A stretch of DNA of 64,000 nt from Rhodohalobacter mucosus (GCF_003150675.1 NZ_QGGB01000006.1:353941-417940); one strand, 5' to 3'. Positions 1 to 10,136 are shown, counted from the stretch's first letter. The notes: generated from the letters alone by a model not told the origin. Numbers and translations: made by a program.

Positions 1-336
1 TTTTATGGTCCCATTATCGCTACATTCGCGATTGCGATGCTAAGCAAGTCTATTGGCGAAAAAGCGATGAATACCGGAATATTTGCGGGCGTTCTGCTCA
101 ATCTGATGCTTTGGCTGTTTGCTGAATCCTACATTTTCTGGTTTTGGTGGAATGCAACCGGATTTTTTATGACCGTATTTACCGCCTGGGCAGCCGAAAA
201 GGCATTTACTACCCAAGAAGAGAGATCCGTCTATTCGCTTGCGCCCATTGAGTTCAGGTTTAAAGAGACTGCGGTTCTGTCGGCTTACTTTGCGGCCATT
301 CTGCTATTCAGCGTTTCACTGGCTTTCTGGCTGTAA
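1..336 (+). CDS. C-terminal end of a sodium:solute symporter-like membrane protein (partial, 5' end outside window)
   Basis: The reading frame is open from base 1 and reads FYGPIIATFAIAML before the first internal Met at 37, so the gene starts upstream of the window. About 111 residues are visible, with three or four hydrophobic stretches and a short charged loop (AEKAFTTQEERS). The phrase FYGPI followed by a hydrophobic helix is typical of the late helices of the sodium:solute symporter (SSS) family, which couple solute uptake to a sodium gradient in the inner membrane. The substrate cannot be told from the tail. A 125-bp gap separates it from the FG-GAP operon, so it is probably a separate unit. 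The family call is by eye from a short fragment. Confidence 0.55.
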   Translation, partial: FYGPIIATFAIAMLSKSIGEKAMNTGIFAGVLLNLMLWLFAESYIFWFWWNATGFFMTVFTAWAAEKAFTTQEERSVYSLAPIEFRFKETAVLSAYFAAILLFSVSLAFWL

Positions 337-461
337 ATATCCGGGTCAAGGTTTCTGCAGATTTAATTGAATCGCTCATCGCACTGCAATATCTTATCGT
401 GTAATATGCTGTTTTTTCAGTTGCGGGTATTCTCCCGAAAATACATCTCCTTAGGTTTATT

Positions 462-3400
462 ATGAGGTTCAAAAGCCGGTACCCCCGTCTCTTTCTGCCA
501 ACACTGCTATTGTTGCCTATTGTATGGTTGTTTTCTGCCTGCAGCTCGCAGTCCGATACCCGATTTAAAGAACTGCCCTCCGACCGAACAGGTATAGATT
601 TCGAAAATCGGGTAACCAACACCCCTGATTTCAATATTCAGAACTACCTCTATTTTTATGACGGCGGAGGTGTAGCCGCCGGTGATATTGACAATGACGG
701 TTTGCCGGATCTCTTTTTTGTATCCAATGCCGGTGATCACAAACTATACCGTAATCTGGGAGAGTTCAGGTTTGAAGACGTAACTGAAATTTCCGGAATT
801 TTGGGTGAAGAGGGGAGCTGGACCACCGGGGTTACCATGGCCGATGTGAATGGTGACGGATATCTGGATATTTACTTAAGCAGGGTGACGTACCTCACGA
901 AATCAGGTGCCAATCAGCTATGGATCAACAATGGAGACGGTACTTTTACCGATCTCGCATCCGATTACGGGCTAGATTTTGAAGGTTATTCCACACAGGC
1001 CGCCTTTTTTGACTACAATGGCAATGGGCGACTGGATCTGTTTCTGCTGAACCACTCTTTTCATAATGAAAATACATATGGCAGGGCCGATCAGCTGAGG
1101 GCGCGGCCCGACCCGAAAGCGGGCGACCGCCTGTTTCGCAATGATGGCAATCGTTTTACCGACGTTACGGAACAGGCAGGCATCATCAGCAGTGCACTGG
1201 GGTATGGGCTTGGCCTTGCCGTTACGGATATCAACCTGGATGGCCATCCCGATATCTATGTTGGAAATGACTTTCATGAAGACGACTACTTCTACATTAA
1301 CAATGGAGACGAAACCTTTACGGAGCTGCTCTACTCCATGGTTGGGCATACCAGTAACTCCTCCATGGGAAATGATATCGGCGATATCAACAATGACGGA
1401 TTGCCGGATATTATATCGCTGGATATGATGCCGATGGATCACGAAACCTTTCTCAGGTCCGGCGGACCTGATATTATGATTGTGAAGGAGGCCAAACGGA
1501 ATTTCGGATTTGGTGAGAAAAACAATCGCAATACTCTTCAGGTGAACCGAGGTTTCTCGCCCGATACGGGCCTCCCGGTTTTCAGCGAGACGGCATTTTC
1601 ATCCGGAATTGCCCGTACAGACTGGAGCTGGGCGTCGCTCTTTGCCGATTTCGACAATGACGGGCTTCAGGATCTGTTTGTGACCAACGGCATGCCCGGC
1701 AGGCCGAATGACCTGGACTATGTAGCGGCCTTGCAGTCTCTGCGCTCCGAGTATTCAGGACAGGAACTCGACAGGCGGTTGTTTTCGCTTATTGAGTCGA
1801 TGCCGGATGTACGTGTTCCAAACAAAATGTTTTATAATCGCGGTGATTTCACCTTTGCTGACTCTACAGAATCCTGGGGCTTTTCAAGGCCCGGTTTCTC
1901 GTCGGGTGCCGTTCATGCTGACCTGGACGGTGACGGACTTCTTGACCTTGCAGTAAGTAATATCAACGAACCTGCATCCATCTTCCAGAACAGTAACGGC
2001 ACCGCAGCATCGGAAAGCAGAAACTATCTGAAAATTAAACTGAACGGTTCCGGTAATAATCGGACGGGTATTGGCAGCAAAGTATTTTTATACAGCGGCG
2101 ACAAGATATTCTACAGAGAACAGTTTCCGGTTCGGGGATTTCAATCTTCCGTAGATCATACACTGCATTTTGGGCTGGGCAGCAGAAGTGATATCGATTC
2201 TCTGCTTGTTGTCTGGCCGGAGGGTTCCTACCAGGTTTTGCAGGAACCGGACCTTAACCGCACCCTGGAGCTTCAAATATCTGATGCGGAGGCCGGCTTT
2301 GACTATTCACGGATTCGTCCTGAGCGTTCCGAAACACCGATTCAGGAGGTGTCAGACGGTCCGCAAATCGACTATGTGCATCAGGAGAATCGGTTTGATG
2401 ATTTTTACAGAGAACCTCTCGTTCCTTACAAACAGTCAAGGCGCGGGCCCGCAACAGCCGTGGCTGACGTAAACGGTGACGGCCTCGACGATTTTTTTGC
2501 GGGAGGATCGCGCGGCAGGTCCGCAGTACTCTACATCCAGCAATCTGACGGCAGCTTCATGGCATCGGAGCAGGAGGCATTTGCACGTGACAGCCAGACA
2601 GAAGATGTGGATGCCGTGTTTTTTGACGCCAATTCCGATGGATTTTCGGATCTTTATGTTGCAAGCGGAGGGTACGAATATCCAACGGACTCCCCGCTGC
2701 TGAGTGATAGATTGTACCTGAATGATGGAAACGGCCTTTTTACCAGAGCCGGTTCAGCAATACCGGAGCATCGAGTAAACAGCGGAGTGGTTCGCGCCGC
2801 AGACTTTAACGGAGACGGTCATCAGGATCTGTTTATCGGTGGCCATGCCGACCCGTGGAAGTACGGAATAGGCCCACGAAGCGTACTGCTTAGAAACGAC
2901 GGCACCGGAAACTTTGAAGATGTTACCAGGGAGATGGCTCCCGACATACTTACCATAGGAAATGTGACCTCTGCGGCCTGGATTGATGTGCCCGGCAAGC
3001 AGCTCCCCGACCTGGTGATAGCAGGAGAGTGGATGCCGATTTACTACCTGGAGAATACCGGAGATAGGATGAACCCGGTAAGCGCGGAGAAAGGCCTTGA
3101 TGGCTTGAGCGGGCTATGGCAGGTGCTGCGGTCTGATGATATAAACGGTGACGGTCTTCCCGACCTGATTGCTGGAAATTTTGGCACGAACAGCCGGCTG
3201 CAGCCCTATTTGGATGGTACCGTAACACTATATATCAATGATTTTGACGGAAACGGGCAAACCGAACCTTTGGTTGCTGTTTCGGAAAACGGAATGGAGT
3301 TCCCATTTGAGCAGCTGGATGAGCTGAAAGGACAAATTACAACCATTCCAAACGAACCGGATTCATACAGTCAATTTGCCGGTTCATCAACCCGAAACCT

Positions 3401-3830
3401 CTTTGGTTCGGATCTGCTTGATGAGGCTCTACAGAAAGAACTGCACGAAACCAGGTCTATGGTTTTTTTGAATACGGAAGAGGGAGTGTACCGGCGGATG
3501 CCGCTTCCCGAACCGGCCCAGTGGTTCCCGGTAATGGCAATCTATCCGGATGACGTGGATGGAGACGGACATACCGATCTGATTCTAGGCGGAAATATTC
3601 TTGATGTAAAACCCAGCTATGGAGGTGCGCAGGATGCAGGGCACGGATTGCTTTTAAAAGGAAACGGGAACGGTGAATTCTCTTCCCTGCCGCAGCACAG
3701 AAGCGGATTTTACGCTCCGGGTGAAATCAGGGGTATCGAAAGCCTTATGCTGTATCAGGCTGGAAAGTTGATTCTTGTGATCCGGAACAACGATAAACCT
3801 CTTTACTTTACGTTTCCCGGGACACCGTAA
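462..3830 (+). CDS. FG-GAP/VCBS repeat lipoprotein with ASPIC/UnbV domain (CRTAC1-like), 1122 aa
   Basis: The signal peptide ends in a lipobox (FSAC, Cys27), so the protein is probably anchored to the outer membrane. From about residue 60 to 500 it carries repeated FG-GAP/VCBS blades with calcium-loop-like motifs such as DIDNDGLPDLFF and DVNGDGYLDIYL. An ASPIC/UnbV domain follows at roughly 515-595 (GIGSKVFLY, then HFGLG and VVWPEG), and a second set of FG-GAP blades fills residues 650-1100. FG-GAP repeats fold as beta-propellers that bind ligands or partners at surfaces; the exact role of ASPIC/UnbV proteins is not known. It is first in a run of four co-directional genes (29 bp to the next). 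The proteins at 15417 and 18850 have the same domain order and near-equal length, so they are paralogues. Confidence 0.9.
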   Translation: MRFKSRYPRLFLPTLLLLPIVWLFSACSSQSDTRFKELPSDRTGIDFENRVTNTPDFNIQNYLYFYDGGGVAAGDIDNDGLPDLFFVSNAGDHKLYRNLGEFRFEDVTEISGILGEEGSWTTGVTMADVNGDGYLDIYLSRVTYLTKSGANQLWINNGDGTFTDLASDYGLDFEGYSTQAAFFDYNGNGRLDLFLLNHSFHNENTYGRADQLRARPDPKAGDRLFRNDGNRFTDVTEQAGIISSALGYGLGLAVTDINLDGHPDIYVGNDFHEDDYFYINNGDETFTELLYSMVGHTSNSSMGNDIGDINNDGLPDIISLDMMPMDHETFLRSGGPDIMIVKEAKRNFGFGEKNNRNTLQVNRGFSPDTGLPVFSETAFSSGIARTDWSWASLFADFDNDGLQDLFVTNGMPGRPNDLDYVAALQSLRSEYSGQELDRRLFSLIESMPDVRVPNKMFYNRGDFTFADSTESWGFSRPGFSSGAVHADLDGDGLLDLAVSNINEPASIFQNSNGTAASESRNYLKIKLNGSGNNRTGIGSKVFLYSGDKIFYREQFPVRGFQSSVDHTLHFGLGSRSDIDSLLVVWPEGSYQVLQEPDLNRTLELQISDAEAGFDYSRIRPERSETPIQEVSDGPQIDYVHQENRFDDFYREPLVPYKQSRRGPATAVADVNGDGLDDFFAGGSRGRSAVLYIQQSDGSFMASEQEAFARDSQTEDVDAVFFDANSDGFSDLYVASGGYEYPTDSPLLSDRLYLNDGNGLFTRAGSAIPEHRVNSGVVRAADFNGDGHQDLFIGGHADPWKYGIGPRSVLLRNDGTGNFEDVTREMAPDILTIGNVTSAAWIDVPGKQLPDLVIAGEWMPIYYLENTGDRMNPVSAEKGLDGLSGLWQVLRSDDINGDGLPDLIAGNFGTNSRLQPYLDGTVTLYINDFDGNGQTEPLVAVSENGMEFPFEQLDELKGQITTIPNEPDSYSQFAGSSTRNLFGSDLLDEALQKELHETRSMVFLNTEEGVYRRMPLPEPAQWFPVMAIYPDDVDGDGHTDLILGGNILDVKPSYGGAQDAGHGLLLKGNGNGEFSSLPQHRSGFYAPGEIRGIESLMLYQAGKLILVIRNNDKPLYFTFPGTP

Positions 3831-3859
3831 CCATTATGACAATCAGATTTTAAAGAAGA

Positions 3860-6800
3860 ATGTTTACTCAATTCAAAAAAAATTCATCTGCTCTCAGTGT
3901 GTGTGCGTCGCTGCTCGCTGCCGTCGTATTGGTTTCCTGTGGTGGAAATGCGGACGGTGATGCAGAATCAGGCGCAGAGTATAATGAGGCTGTGGCTGAT
4001 TTTTATATGAGCCTGGCTGCAAGCCAGACCGATCAATCCCGCTTTGCCTTTAACAAAATGAATGATGTAGCTGTGGCATTTCCGGAAGAAGCCGCTGCCT
4101 GGGCAAACCTGGGAGTCTATGCCATGCGGCAGGGTAACCTGGAACTTGCAGCCGATCGTTTGTCGCGTGCACGAAACCTGCAGCCAGAAAATGCAGACAT
4201 TCTTTTCCTTTCGAGCATGGTTGAGAGCCGGCGCGGGGCAATCGGGGAATCCATTTCCCTGCTGAGACAAGCTGCTGAAGCGGCTCCGGAGCGTCCAAGG
4301 ATTCTTTTTGCACTTGCGGCGGAGCTGGAGAGGGAGGATGACGTGGCGAATGCGGAAGAGATCAGCCAGGTTTTGGGCCGTCTGTACGATCTGGCTCCCG
4401 ATAACCAGGTCGTTCTGCTCGAACTGATTCGGGTTGCCGTAAAAGAGAACAGGTTTGAAGAAGCGGAATCCTATCTAAACCGGTTGTCGGATATGTCGTC
4501 GGAATGGTCAGCCGAAAACAGAGATCAGTTCATGACCGTTCGCGATGAACTGGGTAGCGGCAACGCCTCCGATCTGCTTTTGGAGCTCTCATTTCTTCGA
4601 AGCGGCCTGGGTTCGGAATCTGAATTCCAGGCTGATTTGCTTGATTTACAGCTGCCGCCAACGGATGTCGGATATCTGATTACGGAGTTCCTCCATCTGC
4701 CTGAGCCCTCCGTGGAGGTGGCGGAGCCCGACACACAGCTTACTTTCACACGCTCGGTTCCTGAACTTCCTGAGGAAAGAGCGCAATGGCTGAAAGGGGT
4801 GACCCTGCTTGAGGACGCCCCCCCGTTTCCGGTTGCCATCAGCGGTGGTGAGGTTGTTGTAGACAACGAGGTACGGCTGGACTTTCCCGGCAGCAGCAGT
4901 GAACTTTTGCCGGAAGCAGCCTTTACTGAAATTGATTTCAACTATAATTTCAGGAACGACATAGCTGTTGCAGGTTCTGACGGTTTCCGCCTCTATCTGC
5001 AAAATGATGACCAGACCTTTTCAGATATCACGGCCGGTACAGAGTTAAACTCAGATATCATCAACGATCGCTATTTCGGAATCTGGACATTCGACGCCGA
5101 TATGGACGGAGACCTCGACCTGCTGCTTGCAAGATATGAGGGAGTTCCGGTTATGCTCCGAAACAACGGGGACGATACCCTCACGGCCATGGAGCCTTTC
5201 TCAGGAAGTACCGGCGTAAGACAATTCAGCTGGGCCGATATGGATGGCGACGGTGTTCCCGAGGCAGTGCTGCTGGATAGGAGAGGCAATCTGCGCGTAT
5301 ATAAAAATCTGAGGGGCGGTGAATTTGACGATGGGACTATGATCGGGGAAGGGCGCACAGCTATTACCGTAGCGGATCTGAACGCCGATGCACGGTTTCA
5401 AATCATTTCGGCAGGGCGCGACGGTGAAATTCGCACCGCTTCGATCGATATGAGAAGCTCACAATGGAGTGAACAGCAGCTGACGCAGGCCGGTATAGGC
5501 TCAGAAGCGCCGGGCTTCAATCATCTTTTTGCGGCTGATATTGACAACAACGGTGCTCTCGACCTGGTACACTCTTCACCCGACCGGACGCAGATATGGC
5601 TGGGCGATACGGGGCGGCAGCTTTCTCTGCTCAACCGTCCTGAGACGCTGCCCGGAGGGGTCATGTCTGTTTTTGACGTGGATGGTGACGACCGCCTGGA
5701 CCTTCTTGGTGTCAGCAGTGATCTTAATCCGTTTCAGCTGATGAACAGCGGTACCAAGCAGTATTTTGCGCGATCCATACGGGCCCGGGCTTCCGGGACG
5801 GAAGGAGACAGGCGCATCAACTCCTTTGGAATCGGCGGGGAGATGGAGGTGCGTTCCGGACTGCTTTACCAGAAGCAGCTTATTGAATCTCCTATTGTCC
5901 ATTTCGGATTGGGTGAATATGAAGAGGCACAAATGCTGCGTATCATCTGGCCCAATGGATCTGTACAGGCCGAGTTCGCAGAACTGGGTATGGGCGCCAC
6001 CATATTTAATGAACAGATTCTCAAGGGGTCTTGTCCATGGCTGTTTACAGGCGACGGTGAAGAGATGCATTTTGTAACGGATATCCTGTGGCGCTCACCG
6101 CTTGGGTTGCGTATCAATGCGCTGGAAACGGCAGGTGTTGAGCAAACGCTAGACAGAGTCCGGATTCCATCCGAAAAGATTGAGTCTGTGGACGGATATT
6201 ACGACGTAAGGATTACGGCCGAACTGTGGGAGTCTCACTTTTTCGACTATGTGAGCCTGGTTGCGGTGGATCATCCGGAGGGATCAGAAATATTTATTGA
6301 TGAACGTTTCGCATTTCCGGCCCCCGATCTTTCAACAAACGTAATGGGAAGGCCGCTGCCGGTTGCGAACGTAACCGACGAGAGGGGGAATGACCTTACG
6401 GAACGGGTATCTGAACTTGATGAGACATATGCACAGCCGTTCGTTAAAACCAAATATCAGGGGCTTACGGAAGAACATTCCATTGAGATTGCACTGAACG
6501 AATCAGAGGCCGCACAGTGGCTGGTGCTTTCGGGATGGCTTCGGCCGACCGACAGCTCCATAAACCTGGCACTGAGTCAGGGCAGCATCGATTCCCCGCA
6601 GGGGCTGCATGTGGAAGTTTCGACAGGCGACGGATCATGGACAACACTCCATGAGAACTATGGCTTCCCGGCCGGTAAACTCAAAACCATACTTATAGAT
6701 CTGGAGAAGGCCGGCCTGGCTGATCAAATCCGCAAGGTGAGGTTAACCACAACCACCGAGATCTACTGGGACTCTATTTTACAGGCGGATAAGATGAATC

Positions 6801-7336
6801 CATCGCTGATAACCGAAACAGATCTGCAGCCTGTGCAAATGGATCTCAGGTACAGGGGCTTTTCGGAGTGGTATCGTGTAAATGATACCTCGCCAAAGCT
6901 GCCTGATTACAGTTTTGTATCGAGCACCAACCAGAGATGGCGTGACCTGGAGGGTTTTCATACCCGTTTCGGGGATGTAAGTGAACTTCTGCAGAACATT
7001 GACGATCGCTATGTGATCATGAATGCAGGGGATGAACTGCTGCTCCGGTTTGAGGAGGCTGCCCCTCCCCGGGAGGGATATACCCGCAGCTATGTATTTG
7101 TGTCCGACGGCTGGGAAAAAGACGGGGATTACAACACGGAGGCATCCGCAACCGTTTTACCCCTCCCGTACCACGGGCAGCAAAATTATACCTTCACCGG
7201 TACCGAAACACTGTTCAATGATCCTGTATTCAAAAAATATCCCGAAGACTGGGTAAACTACCATACCCGGTATATCACCCCCTACAATTTTATAAATGCA
7301 CTGGTTTTTGGTCCGGATGAGCAACAAAATGAATGA
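3860..7336 (+). CDS. TPR plus FG-GAP plus ASPIC/UnbV lipoprotein with a long C-terminal domain, 1158 aa
   Basis: The signal peptide ends in a lipobox (LVSC, Cys27). Residues about 45-220 contain tetratricopeptide-like helix pairs (for example AWANLGVYAMRQGNLELAA). FG-GAP-like blades occupy about 330-600 (DADMDGDLDLLLA, DMDGDGVPEAVLL), and an ASPIC/UnbV domain lies at about 653-705 (HFGLG, IIWPNGSV). The remaining 450 residues begin with GSCPWLFTGDGEEMHFVTD, a phrase I associate with long TPR/ASPIC proteins of Acidobacteria and Bacteroidota; its function is unknown to me. It sits 29 bp after the preceding FG-GAP gene and 72 bp before the next, so co-transcription is likely. TPR and propeller parts both suggest protein-protein or glycan scaffolding on the periplasmic or outer surface. 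Confidence 0.9.
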   Translation: MFTQFKKNSSALSVCASLLAAVVLVSCGGNADGDAESGAEYNEAVADFYMSLAASQTDQSRFAFNKMNDVAVAFPEEAAAWANLGVYAMRQGNLELAADRLSRARNLQPENADILFLSSMVESRRGAIGESISLLRQAAEAAPERPRILFALAAELEREDDVANAEEISQVLGRLYDLAPDNQVVLLELIRVAVKENRFEEAESYLNRLSDMSSEWSAENRDQFMTVRDELGSGNASDLLLELSFLRSGLGSESEFQADLLDLQLPPTDVGYLITEFLHLPEPSVEVAEPDTQLTFTRSVPELPEERAQWLKGVTLLEDAPPFPVAISGGEVVVDNEVRLDFPGSSSELLPEAAFTEIDFNYNFRNDIAVAGSDGFRLYLQNDDQTFSDITAGTELNSDIINDRYFGIWTFDADMDGDLDLLLARYEGVPVMLRNNGDDTLTAMEPFSGSTGVRQFSWADMDGDGVPEAVLLDRRGNLRVYKNLRGGEFDDGTMIGEGRTAITVADLNADARFQIISAGRDGEIRTASIDMRSSQWSEQQLTQAGIGSEAPGFNHLFAADIDNNGALDLVHSSPDRTQIWLGDTGRQLSLLNRPETLPGGVMSVFDVDGDDRLDLLGVSSDLNPFQLMNSGTKQYFARSIRARASGTEGDRRINSFGIGGEMEVRSGLLYQKQLIESPIVHFGLGEYEEAQMLRIIWPNGSVQAEFAELGMGATIFNEQILKGSCPWLFTGDGEEMHFVTDILWRSPLGLRINALETAGVEQTLDRVRIPSEKIESVDGYYDVRITAELWESHFFDYVSLVAVDHPEGSEIFIDERFAFPAPDLSTNVMGRPLPVANVTDERGNDLTERVSELDETYAQPFVKTKYQGLTEEHSIEIALNESEAAQWLVLSGWLRPTDSSINLALSQGSIDSPQGLHVEVSTGDGSWTTLHENYGFPAGKLKTILIDLEKAGLADQIRKVRLTTTTEIYWDSILQADKMNPSLITETDLQPVQMDLRYRGFSEWYRVNDTSPKLPDYSFVSSTNQRWRDLEGFHTRFGDVSELLQNIDDRYVIMNAGDELLLRFEEAAPPREGYTRSYVFVSDGWEKDGDYNTEASATVLPLPYHGQQNYTFTGTETLFNDPVFKKYPEDWVNYHTRYITPYNFINALVFGPDEQQNE

Positions 7337-7408
7337 TATTTTAAAAATCATTGATAGTATGATTGATATGACACCATTTACAGTAAACATGATACGAGTT
7401 ACAGATCC

Positions 7409-9217
7409 ATGAAAAGGGAAACGCTGACCCGGATAGCGGCCGCTGTCATATTTGCACTGCTTATATCCATTCCGTTTGGAATGCGAACCTACTCAGACTG
7501 GATGAGCAGTGATGACTACGCTGACAGGGAAGATGTGCTGCAGCGGTACGGCTTCTATCTGGAAGATATCACAGAGGCTGCAGGCGTGGATTTTTCACAT
7601 CAGCGCGTGACGGTAGATGATGAACTTTCGCATATCCTTCCCCAGATCTCTTCGGTAGGAGCATCCGTTTCGGTTGCAGACTTCAATAACGACGGGTATC
7701 CGGATCTCTATTTTACAAGCAGTGAATTCGGAACACCGAATGCGCTCTACCAAAACATGGGAGACGGCACATTTACCGACGTAGGTGAAGAGATGGGTGT
7801 GGCCGCCCTGAACAGCGCGGCAGCGGGTGCATCCATGGGTTCCGTTTGGGGTGATTTTGATAACGACGGATATGAAGATTTGCTTGTTTACCGATGGGGC
7901 AGTCCTGAACTGTTCAGAAATCTGGAAGGAAGCGGCTTTGAACCGGTAACCGATGGGGCAGGCCTGAACAAAAAGATAAACTCCAATACCGCATTCTGGT
8001 TCGACTATAACCGGGACGGCTTTCTGGATCTGTTTATAGGCGGCTACTATCACGAAGATGTGAATCTGTTCGATCTTGAAGATACCCGGATGATGCCCGA
8101 TAGTTATGAATATGCTACCAACGGCGGGCTAAACTATCTCTACCGGAACAACGGAGACGGTACGTTTACGGATGTATCGGAAGAGAGCGGCTTGCAGGAA
8201 ACCAGAAAGTGGACACTTGCATCCACCGCGGCCGATATCAACAACAGCGGATATCCGGATATTATCCTGGCCAACGATTATGGCGTGGATGAAGTTCTTC
8301 TGAACTGCGAAGGCAGGGTTTTTGAAAACGTTGGGGAGGAAACCGGTATAGGGTTTGTGCCCAAGAGCGGAATGAGTGCGTCCCTGGGTGACTTTATGAA
8401 TCGGGGAGAGTATTCCATCTACATTACCAATATATCCGAGGCCGGAGTTCTGATGCAGGGGAATAACTTATGGGTGCCGTCATCATCCACGGAAAGTGAA
8501 TCGGGTGTACCCGGATACAGAAATCTTGCCGGCAATATGGGAGTCGAAATCGGTGAATGGGGATACGGCGGACAATTTGTTGATCTGAATAATGACGGCT
8601 ACCTGGATCTTTATGTTGCGAACGGGTACGTGTCGGATGAACCGGGAACTGATTATTGGTACGATTACTCGAGGGTAGTTGGCGGAAATCGCAATATTAT
8701 CATCGATGCAAATAACTGGCCTGCGATGAACAGCCGGTCCTTTTCGGGATACCAAACCAATAAAATTTGGCTCAATGATGGCGCGGGCCGTTTTCGTGAA
8801 GTTGCCGGTGCCGTGGGCGGGTCCCTGAGCCTGGACAGCCGGTCTGTTGCATATGCCGACCTGGACGGGAGCGGGAATCTTGATCTTATTGTTGCAAATC
8901 AGAACCAACCGGTAAAAATTTTCAAAAATCAGGGACAGCCTGACCGCAACTGGGTAGGATTCAGGCTTACGGGCACCGAAAGCAATCGCAGCGCGATCGG
9001 AGCGGAAGTATTCCTTTACTGGGACGGCCGGATAACCCGCAAGATGGTGAGCGGCGGGGAATCATTCAGCTCACAAAGCCAGCGGGCCGTTCATTTTGGG
9101 ATGGGTGAAGTGGCAGAAGCAGAAAAAGCAGAAATCAGATGGCCATCCGGTAACATTGATGTGATTGAAAAACCGGAACTGAATCGTTATCACAGCATTA
9201 TAGAATCTGAGGATTAA
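7409..9217 (+). CDS. CRTAC1 family FG-GAP/ASPIC protein, 602 aa
   Basis: This is the short form of the family: an N-terminal hydrophobic segment (about residues 9-25) without a lipobox, FG-GAP blades through most of the protein (DFNNDGYPDLYF, DFDNDGYEDLLV, DYNRDGFLDLFI) and a C-terminal ASPIC/UnbV domain at about 525-600 (GAEVFLYWDG, HFGMG, IRWPSGNI). The opening phrase DITEAAGVDFSHQ is typical of CRTAC1 proteins. The hydrophobic start may be an uncleaved membrane anchor or a signal peptide. It lies 72 bp after the TPR/FG-GAP gene and 31 bp before the RnfD-like gene. The function of bacterial CRTAC1 proteins is not settled; binding of a glycan or protein ligand is an inference from the fold. 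Confidence 0.9.
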   Translation: MKRETLTRIAAAVIFALLISIPFGMRTYSDWMSSDDYADREDVLQRYGFYLEDITEAAGVDFSHQRVTVDDELSHILPQISSVGASVSVADFNNDGYPDLYFTSSEFGTPNALYQNMGDGTFTDVGEEMGVAALNSAAAGASMGSVWGDFDNDGYEDLLVYRWGSPELFRNLEGSGFEPVTDGAGLNKKINSNTAFWFDYNRDGFLDLFIGGYYHEDVNLFDLEDTRMMPDSYEYATNGGLNYLYRNNGDGTFTDVSEESGLQETRKWTLASTAADINNSGYPDIILANDYGVDEVLLNCEGRVFENVGEETGIGFVPKSGMSASLGDFMNRGEYSIYITNISEAGVLMQGNNLWVPSSSTESESGVPGYRNLAGNMGVEIGEWGYGGQFVDLNNDGYLDLYVANGYVSDEPGTDYWYDYSRVVGGNRNIIIDANNWPAMNSRSFSGYQTNKIWLNDGAGRFREVAGAVGGSLSLDSRSVAYADLDGSGNLDLIVANQNQPVKIFKNQGQPDRNWVGFRLTGTESNRSAIGAEVFLYWDGRITRKMVSGGESFSSQSQRAVHFGMGEVAEAEKAEIRWPSGNIDVIEKPELNRYHSIIESED

Positions 9218-9248
9218 AATTTTGGCAAATTCCGATACCCATTCATTC

Positions 9249-10058
9249 ATGAAGAAACTTTCCATTCCTCCCGGTCTTATAGGGCCTGTGTTGATCACCG
9301 CGGTTGTTGTGGCTGCCCATATCTCTTTTGGCATTCTTGACGGCTGGGAAAAATTTGCTGCAGCACTGTCAGCTGCTGTGGTTGCGGAACTTCTGCTGCA
9401 CCGGATGGTAACCGGGAAATGGCGCAACCTTTCGAGCGCCTACATATCCGGCAACAGTGCGGGCATTCTGGTTCGCTCTCCCATGATATGGCCTTTTGCA
9501 CTGTGCGCGGCCATCTCCATCGCCTCCAAGTATGTGTTCCGGTATAAAGGAACCCACCTGTGGAACCCCACAAATTTTGGAATTGTGGTGATGCTCTTGA
9601 TTGCATCGGATAGTATGGCGGTTCTGAGTATCCAGTGGGGGAGTAATATGTGGGCCATGCTTGCAATCTGGGTTGTAGGATTGCTTGTGATATCGAAAGT
9701 GAAATTATTCCATGTTTGTGCGGTGTACATCGTCTCTTTTGTCGGCTTCGCATGGCTCAGAAGCGTGCTAACCGACAGCGTATTCATAACGGAAGTGGCT
9801 CCGTTGACGGGTCCCATGTACCAGCTGTTTGTTCTCTTCATGATTACAGACCCTAAAACAACCCTCAGTACAAAGAACGGCCGTATGGCTGTGGCCTTCC
9901 TGATTGCATTTGCTGAATTCTTTTTCCGTATGGGAGAAGCCGTATATGCACCTTTTTATGCACTGTTTATTGTGGGTCCCATAGCATTGATTTGGGAAAA
10001 GTGGAGCAAAGACCGCCAGGCCGCATTATCCACTCCCGCCGTTCCCGGAAATGCATAG
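9249..10058 (+). CDS. RnfD/NqrB-like polytopic membrane protein
   Basis: The protein of about 269 aa has eight or more hydrophobic segments and matches the NQR2/RnfD/RnfE family style, with a conserved loop (MITDPKTTLSTKNGR) before the last helices and KGTHLWNPTNFG in the middle. RnfD and NqrB are membrane subunits of sodium- or proton-pumping electron transport complexes and usually carry covalent FMN on a threonine; I do not see a clear flavin-attachment SGAT-type motif here. I chose the ATG at 9249; an in-frame TTG at 9222 would add nine residues before a lysine-rich start. No other Rnf or Nqr subunit lies nearby. Its place directly behind CRTAC1-type genes suggests a specialised role with them rather than a complete Rnf complex. 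Confidence 0.78.
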   Translation: MKKLSIPPGLIGPVLITAVVVAAHISFGILDGWEKFAAALSAAVVAELLLHRMVTGKWRNLSSAYISGNSAGILVRSPMIWPFALCAAISIASKYVFRYKGTHLWNPTNFGIVVMLLIASDSMAVLSIQWGSNMWAMLAIWVVGLLVISKVKLFHVCAVYIVSFVGFAWLRSVLTDSVFITEVAPLTGPMYQLFVLFMITDPKTTLSTKNGRMAVAFLIAFAEFFFRMGEAVYAPFYALFIVGPIALIWEKWSKDRQAALSTPAVPGNA

Positions 10059-10102
10059 ATAAATCGATTTTTACTTCAGTATCCGGGGTCCATTCAGGTG
10101 CA

Positions 10103-10136
10103 CCTGAGATAATGTGATGCTGTGCGCCATCTCAGG
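10103..10136 (+). terminator. Possible weak terminator hairpin after the FG-GAP/RnfD operon
   Basis: CCTGAGAT and ATCTCAGG form an 8-bp perfect stem around an 18-nt loop, followed by CTATTTTCC. An overlapping perfect palindrome (TCAGGTGCACCTGA, 10094-10107) could form instead. The T-run is short, so intrinsic termination is only possible. Confidence 0.3.

Noticed and set aside
9249..10058. Complete Rnf or Nqr operon
   Set aside because: Only one RnfD-like subunit is present; no iron-sulfur, NADH-binding or FMN-binding partner genes are nearby.
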